A stretch of 29,332 bases of DNA from contig CAZSZS010000110.1 in the NCBI GenBank assembly GCA_964611275.1, positions 1 to 29,332 of the forward strand, given 5' to 3'. Position numbers and translations under genes: made by a program. The DNA comes from WJMT01 sp964611275. Its GTDB lineage: Bacteria > Acidobacteriota > Aminicenantia > Aminicenantales > Aminicenantaceae. Positions within the stretch are counted from its first letter, which is position 1; each line of letters starts with the position of its first letter. Below the pieces are notes generated by a model that was not told where the DNA came from, made no database searches, and worked only from the letters and a program-made list of their open reading frames with translations. Below are positions 23,770 through 29,332 of the stretch, in pieces.

Positions 23770-25010
23770 TCTTTACTCCATGACAGCGTATCACCAGCAG
23801 CAAGATGATGAAGCTTCAGCCACCTGCTCACTTTGAGATTGCGTTCAGATCCAACAGCCCCTTTCATCAAAAAAGGCACACTCACTAAAAAAGCAATCGA
23901 AGAAAGAGGTGCTACGGTTATCAATAAAGAGCTGATAAATCCGAAACAAAGAATACCACCACTAGCTCCCATTTTTAAATTTCCACCTTTCCTTATGGAT
24001 AAGCAAGACCAGACGCAAAGAGCAGGGAGAAACGCGGCTACAAAAAGAAGCGCCCTTCTATTTTCAAAAAGAAGAAAAACAAGCACGGGAAGAACCAGTA
24101 AAAAAAGACAGAGAGAATCAAGAAGCACCCTCTCCCAGGCTGACCAAGGCAGAGAACGGACCCAGGGCCAGGCAGGCCGCCGGCTTGCAAGATGATTTGA
24201 AAAAAAAGCTAGAAACAAAACAGCACTCAAAGCTCCTCCCAGCGTCATGACTTTTAAAGTCACTTCAGGAGAAAACTGATTGTTGGATAGAAAAAGCATC
24301 ACAGCTCCCAACACAGCCACTGCAAAAACATAAGGAATGAGCATCCTGAATTTAACAGCCCGCCAGATAATCACGGCGTTTAAAAAATATCCTCTGGAAC
24401 TTGACCTGGAAAGCCTGCGCCTTTTGGGAGCTGAAAGAGGACCGGAGATAAGATCCGTCAGGAACAAAAGCACAAGCCCTCCGAGCAGCAAAACCCATCT
24501 TCCCGATACCAATAAGATACAGGCCGCATAGGCAAGTGGCTTTGATACAGGACTTCGACAGGAAGGTACGGAAGCCTTTGAAGAAGCATATCCAAGCAGC
24601 GGCACTCCCGCCAGGAAGGCATAAGAATGAGGAGACACTCCATGAGAAAATACAGAAAAAAAGGGGAAAAAGATCAGAACCAATAGGAGGGGTACCTGGG
24701 CAGCAAAAACAGCGGTCTCCGCTAATCTCCGTGTGGCTAAACCGGAAACAGGCAGATGACGCATCCAACCACTGAGTCCCAAACAGACTCTTTTTGATGC
24801 CATGGAGGCAGTGGCCGCACAAATAACAGTGAACAGAACTCCCGGGATGATAGAGCCTTCGCTGAGAAGAGCTGAAAAAAATTCGTTAAAAAACTCCGGC
24901 TTGAAAATAAAATAGACAGCAAACATGGCTCCGAGAATAGGGGCTAGTTTGCTCAGCGCAAGGCGGGCTCCCACATTGAGATGAAATATCAGGAATGCTT
25001 TGAGATTCAT
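23766..25010 (-). CDS. ABC transporter membrane (permease) protein, divergent
   Basis: A 414-residue membrane protein with about ten or more hydrophobic segments spread over its length and a basic loop (about 190-205) in the middle. It has no motif that I can name, but its ATGA overlap with the ATPase gene and its topology fit the transmembrane half of an ABC-2-like exporter. AGGA precedes the ATG at 25010. This is the first gene of a probable ABC-prenyltransferase-CPBP-LapA unit. Base composition is richer in G+C than in the neighbours. The divergent gene at 25197 is 186 bases away; no strong promoter is visible in that gap. Confidence 0.75.
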   Translation of the reverse strand: MNLKAFLIFHLNVGARLALSKLAPILGAMFAVYFIFKPEFFNEFFSALLSEGSIIPGVLFTVICAATASMASKRVCLGLSGWMRHLPVSGLATRRLAETAVFAAQVPLLLVLIFFPFFSVFSHGVSPHSYAFLAGVPLLGYASSKASVPSCRSPVSKPLAYAACILLVSGRWVLLLGGLVLLFLTDLISGPLSAPKRRRLSRSSSRGYFLNAVIIWRAVKFRMLIPYVFAVAVLGAVMLFLSNNQFSPEVTLKVMTLGGALSAVLFLAFFSNHLASRRPAWPWVRSLPWSAWERVLLDSLCLFLLVLPVLVFLLFENRRALLFVAAFLPALCVWSCLSIRKGGNLKMGASGGILCFGFISSLLITVAPLSSIAFLVSVPFLMKGAVGSERNLKVSRWLKLHHLAAGDTLSWSKE

Positions 25011-25196
25011 TTATCCTGTTAAACGTTCCTTTTTACATAACCCGATGTCCATAAAACTGAACTCTTGTCTGGATAAGACGGCCATGTTAATCTAAGGTAT
25101 ACTTTATACATTATTGATATGTTAAAGACAATGCATGGATCTGATACATTGAGATGAATAAACAAAGTCTCATTTGAAAAAGAAAAAGGAGTCATC

Positions 25197-25547
25197 ATGA
25201 TGCAGAAATACAAGCGTTACTGCAAAACTCTGAAACTATTGAATGACCCGCAGCTTATTCAAGAATATAAAGACCTTCATAAGAAAGGAGCGGTGTGGCC
25301 GGAAGTCACTGAAGGGATGAAAAAGATGGGTATCCTTGACATGGAAATCTATCTGTCCGGCACAACGCTTTTTATGATAATGGAAACAAAGCCGGATTTT
25401 GACCACGACCGGGCTCTATCTAAATTAGCTGAGCTTCCTCGTCAAAAAGAATGGGAAGCTGCGGTCTCAAAATATCAAAGAACTGCCCCTGGGTCATCCG
25501 CAAAAGAAAAATGGAAGCTCATGGAACAAATATTTAAAATGGATTAA
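25197..25547 (+). CDS. L-rhamnose mutarotase-like protein (RhaM/DUF718)
   Basis: A 116-residue ferredoxin-like-fold protein resembling RhaM, which interconverts alpha and beta anomers of L-rhamnose. Family landmarks are YKDLHKKGAVWPEV (about residues 23-36, with the His and WPE of RhaM), a GILDMEIYL strand, LFMIMETKPDF and the closing helix. The length is close to the usual 104. AAGGAG (25186-25191) precedes two adjacent ATG codons, 25197 and 25200; the second has the better spacing of 8 bases. No rhamnose kinase, isomerase or transporter gene is nearby. It is followed after 16 bases by the DUF362/ferredoxin gene. Confidence 0.85.
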   Translation: MMQKYKRYCKTLKLLNDPQLIQEYKDLHKKGAVWPEVTEGMKKMGILDMEIYLSGTTLFMIMETKPDFDHDRALSKLAELPRQKEWEAAVSKYQRTAPGSSAKEKWKLMEQIFKMD

Positions 25548-25563
25548 ACACAGTCAAGCCTCA

Positions 25564-26754
25564 ATGAAAAAAACTGAAGTCTCTCTTGTTAAAGTCACGG
25601 ACTATCAACAAGAAAATCTATCCAGAGGCCTGGATAGAGGGTTAAAACTCTTAGGCGGGCTTGACCATATCATCAGCCCCGGGAGCACGGTCTTTATCAA
25701 GATAAACCATCTTTCTCCGCCATCCCCTCCGGAGAAAGCCATTGTGACCCACCCCTCTTTCACCAGAGAAATTGTAAAGAAGTTACAGAGTTTTAACTGT
25801 CGTATAACCGTCGGAGATGATATCCAGTATAAAGGAAAAGACGGATTTCATGCTTCCGGATACAGAAAAATCTGTGAGGACATGGGAGTCAGACTCATCA
25901 ACCTCAAGGAAGTGGGGTTCCGCAAAATCAAATGCAGGGGAACTCTCCTTAAAAGTGTTTATATCTCTCCTTCGGTCTTGGAATCGGATCATGTGATCAA
26001 TCTTCCGAAACTTAAAACCCATTCCTTCACCATATTCACCGGAGCTGTTAAGAATATGTTCGGCGTCATCCCACACGGCATGAGAACCGAGTACCACCGG
26101 CAGTTCTCGTTTCCCAGTGACTTCAGTGAAATGCTTGTGGACATCTACTCATGTGTGCCTCCGAGCTTGACCATCATGGATGGAATCGTTTCCATGGAAG
26201 GAGAAGGGCCTTCGGCAGGAAAACCAAGAAGAACAAATATAGTCCTGGCCAGCTTAGACGGTGTCGCCCTGGATGCAGTCTCTTCCAAGATAGTCGGATT
26301 CAATCCCCTGAATATATACACAACCCGTTCGGCTTATCAGAGAGGACTTGGGATCGGAGACATTAAAAAAATTAATATTTTAGGAGAAAAAATTTCAGAT
26401 GTGACAGTCAAAGATTTCAAGCATTCGGCTATAGCCGTCGGGGCCCTTCAGAGAAGGATCCCCCAAATCCTCCATTCCTATATTCAAAATCAGTTAGCCT
26501 ATATTCCTGAGATAAACTTAAAAAAATGCACCGGCTGCCTGGAGTGTGTTGACATCTGCCCCACTGGAGCTGCTCAAAAATCCAATGATAAGGCCCGGAT
26601 AGAAAAAAGCAGGTGCATCCACTGCATGTGCTGTCATGAAGTCTGCCGTTTCAATGCCATAAAATTAAAGCACCGGCCTTTGGGCACCTTTATACAGAGA
26701 GCAAATGCTCTGTATAAAAAAACCTCCCGCTTACTCGGATTCCGAAGAGAATGA
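25564..26754 (+). CDS. DUF362 protein with C-terminal 2[4Fe-4S] ferredoxin domain
   Basis: A 396-residue cytoplasmic protein. Residues about 5-300 are a DUF362 domain (VFIKINHLSP, VTHPSFTREIV, INLPKLKTHSFTIFTGAVKNMFG near 145-167, DGIVSMEGEGPSAGKPRR near 206-223). Residues 318-366 are a bacterial ferredoxin with Cys322, 325, 328 and 332 (CTGCLECVDIC), and Cys351, 354, 357 and 361 plus an extra Cys356, enough for two [4Fe-4S] clusters. DUF362 proteins occur in anaerobes; their reaction is not settled. It lies 16 bases after the mutarotase-like gene, so the two are probably co-expressed. A tail of about 26 basic residues follows the ferredoxin. Confidence 0.92.
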   Translation: MKKTEVSLVKVTDYQQENLSRGLDRGLKLLGGLDHIISPGSTVFIKINHLSPPSPPEKAIVTHPSFTREIVKKLQSFNCRITVGDDIQYKGKDGFHASGYRKICEDMGVRLINLKEVGFRKIKCRGTLLKSVYISPSVLESDHVINLPKLKTHSFTIFTGAVKNMFGVIPHGMRTEYHRQFSFPSDFSEMLVDIYSCVPPSLTIMDGIVSMEGEGPSAGKPRRTNIVLASLDGVALDAVSSKIVGFNPLNIYTTRSAYQRGLGIGDIKKINILGEKISDVTVKDFKHSAIAVGALQRRIPQILHSYIQNQLAYIPEINLKKCTGCLECVDICPTGAAQKSNDKARIEKSRCIHCMCCHEVCRFNAIKLKHRPLGTFIQRANALYKKTSRLLGFRRE

Positions 26755-26884
26755 AACACATCCAGAAATATCTCCTTTATCTTTCTATTTGAACCAAACA
26801 AACTCGTTCTCGTATAATGGTTACAGTCATTATCCGGATTATTTACGCGTTGAGGCCATAGTTATCTTGACGAATAATCCAGCT

Positions 26885-27142
26885 AGCCTGGATTATTCAA
26901 AAGTCGAGGTCGCTGCAGATGCGAGGCGCAGGGTATGAAGCTGTGGTCCTTCACTGCGATTGCCCCTGCAACAAAGCAGATGCAGTGAGATCGGCTTGCC
27001 TGAAAGGTAAAAAAATGGCGATAAAAATAAGAGAAAAAACAAGCGAAAACATTTCAGTTACCATTTTTATGAAAAGCATGTGTACCCTTGAAAGCAAAAA
27101 GAAAAAATGCTCATCGCCGTTTTTTTATGAATAATCCAGGCT
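26885..27142. repeat. Compound palindromic repeat (MITE-like) with 15-bp perfect terminal inverted repeats
   Basis: The gap between genes (26755-27162) holds no supported gene. Ends AGCCTGGATTATTCA (26885-26899) and TGAATAATCCAGGCT (27128-27142) are exact inverses. Bases 26900-26997 form an imperfect palindrome (AAGTCGA near 26901 and TCGGCTT at 26991-26997 pair, as do CTGCA and GCAGGG blocks). Bases 26998-27127 look inserted: they carry their own arms, TAAAAAAATGGCGAT (27008-27022) and ATCGCCGTTTTTTTA (27113-27127), pairing at 14 of 15. A further end copy, GAATAATCCAG (26872-26882), abuts the left end back to back. No transposase is encoded. Confidence 0.75.
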
Positions 27143-27162
27143 GATATAGAGGAGAAAAAAGC

Positions 27163-28293
27163 ATGAAAAACATAAAAAAACCATTCCTTGCCATACTGGT
27201 CCTCAGCATCCTGTCTGTTCATTCCCCTTTTGTCCTTTCGCAAAAAGCAAAGGTCATAGATGGTGTTAAATATGTCATAAACAATAAAAAACCAAAACCT
27301 CCCAAAGGAGCCTTGGTCAAAATGACCTTAAAAGAAGAGTTCTCTATCGGAGGAGGCGAAAAAGATGAGGAAGTGTTTTCGGAAAACATCTTTATAACCG
27401 TCGATGACCAAGAAAATATCTATGTCGCGGATATGAAGCTCAACAACATCAAGGTGTTTGACAGTTCTGGGGCTTATATTAGGACCTTTAGCAAACAGGG
27501 GCAGGGCCCTGGAGAACTGAATATGCCCACAGGAATCAAGGTCACCTCAAACGGAGACCTTATGGTGGAAGAAGTTTTGAACAGAAGGCTGTCCTTTTTC
27601 ACCCCGGAAGGAGAATTCCTCAGGAGCACTTCCACGGCCAATAAAACCTCTCTCACAGGATTGATATTAGGGCCTGAAGGAACCATGGTAGGGAGAGAGC
27701 TTGTTTTGGAAGAAAATAAAATGGCATGGACTGTTAAAAAATATGATCCGGATCTAAAAGAGATCTTTATTGTTGAGAAAGTGGACTTCCCAAATCCTCT
27801 TCAGGACAAAATCAACCCGTTTGAACTCATAATCGTATTTGATGTGGATAAAACCGGAAATATAATCTACGGGACATCAAAAGAGTATGAAATAAAATTC
27901 ATAGATCCGGACGGCACGCACACAAAAAGCATCACCAAAGAGTATGACCCGATAAAAATCACGGAAGAGGATAAAAAAGAAATTTTGAACAGAATTCCAG
28001 AGACCGGAGGCCTTAATCTCAAAGAAAGGATCGAGTTCCCGAAATACTATCCTGCTTTCCAGAATTTCACTATGGATGAAAAAGGCCGCATATTCGTCAG
28101 AACTTTTGAAAAAGGAAACAAAGAAGGGGAATACATCTGTGACATATTTGACCCGGAAGGGCGTTTCATCTCACAAACCTCCTTAAAAGTCAATCCTGTC
28201 CTCTGGAAAAACGACAACCTCTACGCAACCGAAGAGTCTGATGAGGGATACATCCTTATCAAGCGCTACAAGGTCAGCTGGGAACAGCCGTAG
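27163..28293 (+). CDS. Secreted six-bladed beta-propeller protein
   Basis: A 376-residue exported protein with a signal peptide (about 7-26, ending LSQ) and a six-bladed propeller from about residue 60 to the end. The propeller has blades of the form NIFITVDDQENIYVADMKLNNIKVFD and a turn FSKQGQGPGELNMPTGIKV; the GxGPGE motif between blades is diagnostic of the 6-bladed beta-propeller/NHL-like family (DUF4934 type). These proteins are expanded in Bacteroidota- and Aminicenantes-like genomes and are thought to bind ligands at the cell surface. GGAG lies 8 bases before the ATG. The compound repeat ends 20 bases upstream, so any promoter must lie in or very near it. A terminator follows. Confidence 0.88.
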   Translation: MKNIKKPFLAILVLSILSVHSPFVLSQKAKVIDGVKYVINNKKPKPPKGALVKMTLKEEFSIGGGEKDEEVFSENIFITVDDQENIYVADMKLNNIKVFDSSGAYIRTFSKQGQGPGELNMPTGIKVTSNGDLMVEEVLNRRLSFFTPEGEFLRSTSTANKTSLTGLILGPEGTMVGRELVLEENKMAWTVKKYDPDLKEIFIVEKVDFPNPLQDKINPFELIIVFDVDKTGNIIYGTSKEYEIKFIDPDGTHTKSITKEYDPIKITEEDKKEILNRIPETGGLNLKERIEFPKYYPAFQNFTMDEKGRIFVRTFEKGNKEGEYICDIFDPEGRFISQTSLKVNPVLWKNDNLYATEESDEGYILIKRYKVSWEQP

Positions 28294-28314
28294 AAACAAT
28301 AATCCTGAATCCCT

Positions 28315-28364
28315 CACACTCCCGGCCTATTCATTGACACGGAATGGGGAGTGTGGTATTTTTT
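28315..28364 (+). terminator. Intrinsic terminator after the beta-propeller gene
   Basis: A 9-bp perfect stem, CACACTCCC (28315-28323) and GGGAGTGTG (28347-28355), is followed by a T-rich tract starting at 28357. The loop is long (23 bases). It lies 21 bases after the stop codon. Confidence 0.75.
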
Positions 28365-28408
28365 CTCTCAGAGCGGTTGCCCATATTACTTAAGGGGACA
28401 ATAAAAAC

Positions 28409-29332
28409 ATGAATCCAAAAAACAAACAAAAAAGGTCAACTGTAAATAAAATCTTATTACTGGTCCTGCTCATATCCATTTCTTTCTCTTCCCCTGCACA
28501 TGCCCAAACCGGACAAAAGCTGCTCCTGAGTTTTCGTTCGTCTCTTTCTATGGAAGGAACCAGCGCTTACGGCCCTGCAGGGATAGAAATCAAATCCGAA
28601 GGATTTGCCTATTTAAATCCAAAAAAAGACGGGACTTTTTCAGGAACAGGCGAAATATACGTGACCAAGAATTTCAAATATTCTCCGAATCCTGCAGTGT
28701 CTATAAGCCCTCTCAAGGGACAGGGGGACCTTATCGTCAAAGGAAAGAAAAAGGGGAAATACCTGAATTTCTGGTTTGAACACGGAAAAATTCCCTGTAA
28801 AGGAATCATCACCGTTAATTATCCTCCTCCAATGGGGACAGAAAAGAAAGAATACGTGAATGACTTTGATCCCAACACTCTGGCACAGAAAAGCACTGAT
28901 GATATGTTTACGCTTTTTGATATTGAACTTAAGGACGGAGCTGAAAAAGTCGTGGACTACAGCTCTATGTCCGCAAATACAGCTCCCCAAACTTTCTCCG
29001 GAAAAACAACCTTCCATTTAGACGGAATTGAAAGCTGGAGGATCAGTGTAAAAGGAGAGGAAACCGACTCCTTACAGGCACCCATTGATAATCCCAGACT
29101 GAAAGCGAAAACAGGTGAGCTTCCTATTACTATGAAATTCACATGGAATCTGATCGCTGAATTTTCGACCTTGGGACAAGGCGCTTCAAGAACGTATTAT
29201 GATGGATATGTCTTTTCCTCAATTTTAGACCACACTCTTATTTTTGAATATGACAACCTATACAACTGCAGTGAAAAAAAATGTGAGGGCAGTCAAGACC
29301 TTGACATTGACTTCACAGGGGAAAAAATAGAT
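28409..29332 (+). CDS. Unrecognised secreted protein, 3' end beyond the window
   Basis: An open frame of 308 codons from the ATG at 28409 to the last base, with no stop, so it is incomplete. AGGGG lies about 11 bases before the ATG. The N-terminus is a clear signal peptide (basic NKQKR start, hydrophobic 15-28, cleavage near AHAQ at 31-34). The mature part is rich in beta-strand and polar residues, with YLNPKKDGTFSGTGEIYVTK-like and FTWNLIAEF-type strands, and two nearby Cys (CSEKKC) near the window end. The frame stays open over 924 bases with codon use like its neighbours. I do not recognise a family. It probably acts at the cell surface. Confidence 0.85.
   Translation, partial: MNPKNKQKRSTVNKILLLVLLISISFSSPAHAQTGQKLLLSFRSSLSMEGTSAYGPAGIEIKSEGFAYLNPKKDGTFSGTGEIYVTKNFKYSPNPAVSISPLKGQGDLIVKGKKKGKYLNFWFEHGKIPCKGIITVNYPPPMGTEKKEYVNDFDPNTLAQKSTDDMFTLFDIELKDGAEKVVDYSSMSANTAPQTFSGKTTFHLDGIESWRISVKGEETDSLQAPIDNPRLKAKTGELPITMKFTWNLIAEFSTLGQGASRTYYDGYVFSSILDHTLIFEYDNLYNCSEKKCEGSQDLDIDFTGEKID

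Noticed and set aside
26919..27134. Short open frame inside the compound repeat
   Set aside because: It spans the palindromic arms and the insert boundary and has no ribosome site; it reads through repeat sequence rather than a gene.
1..29332. CRISPR array, tRNA or rRNA genes, transposase or phage genes
   Set aside because: None was found on reading both strands; the only RNA gene I can support is ssrA.

Overview
The window is about 29.3 kb of moderately AT-rich bacterial chromosome. It looks like a Gram-negative-type anaerobe or sediment bacterium. An outer-membrane lipoprotein carrier (LolA), an AmiC-type amidase, many secreted beta-propeller/PEGA/NHL proteins, a secreted S9 peptidase, a DUF362-ferredoxin protein and a short EF-Ts together suggest the Acidobacteriota / Candidatus Aminicenantes neighbourhood. 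That placement is an inference from gene content, not from a phylogenetic marker search. No phage, plasmid, CRISPR or insertion-sequence transposase gene is visible. The accessory signal is a degenerate dispersed repeat at the left edge and a compound palindromic repeat near 26.9-27.1 kb.

Left part (1-2.9 kb, + strand): a LolA-like carrier, then a tightly overlapping trio made of an ECF sigma factor, a zinc-finger anti-sigma factor and a secreted/membrane bactofilin-like protein. Each junction in the trio is an ATGA overlap, so it is probably one envelope-stress operon. It converges on the classical translation operon on the - strand (6.7 to 2.9 kb), rplM-rpsI-rpsB-tsf-pyrH-frr. That operon has an excellent sigma70 promoter with a perfect 14-bp palindrome at its start point. 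Both rpsI and rpsB use TTG starts, and S2 carries a roughly 95-residue charged tail.

Middle (7-11.7 kb, - strand): a TPR lipoprotein with its own promoter and terminator, then the group ssrA (tmRNA) - AMIN/amidase - GerMN protein - der GTPase. The tmRNA is complete; it has a near-consensus promoter and a predicted short tag ending in PLAA. From 11.8 to 15.5 kb (+ strand) lies a transmembrane Hanks-type Ser/Thr kinase followed by a secreted SH3-PEGA-NHL protein, probably co-transcribed.

Right part (25.0 to 15.5 kb, - strand): an ABC exporter pair, a MenA-like UbiA prenyltransferase, a CPBP membrane protease, a LapA-like protein, a DUF4382 lipoprotein, a LarE sulfur-insertion enzyme with a three-cysteine (iron-sulfur-type) signature, a single-chain DAK2-DegV (FakA-FakB-like) fusion and a secreted dipeptidyl-peptidase-IV-like S9 peptidase. 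The last 4 kb (+ strand) holds an L-rhamnose mutarotase-like protein paired with a DUF362/2[4Fe-4S] protein, the compound repeat, a secreted six-bladed beta-propeller protein, a terminator, and an unrecognised secreted protein that runs off the window end.
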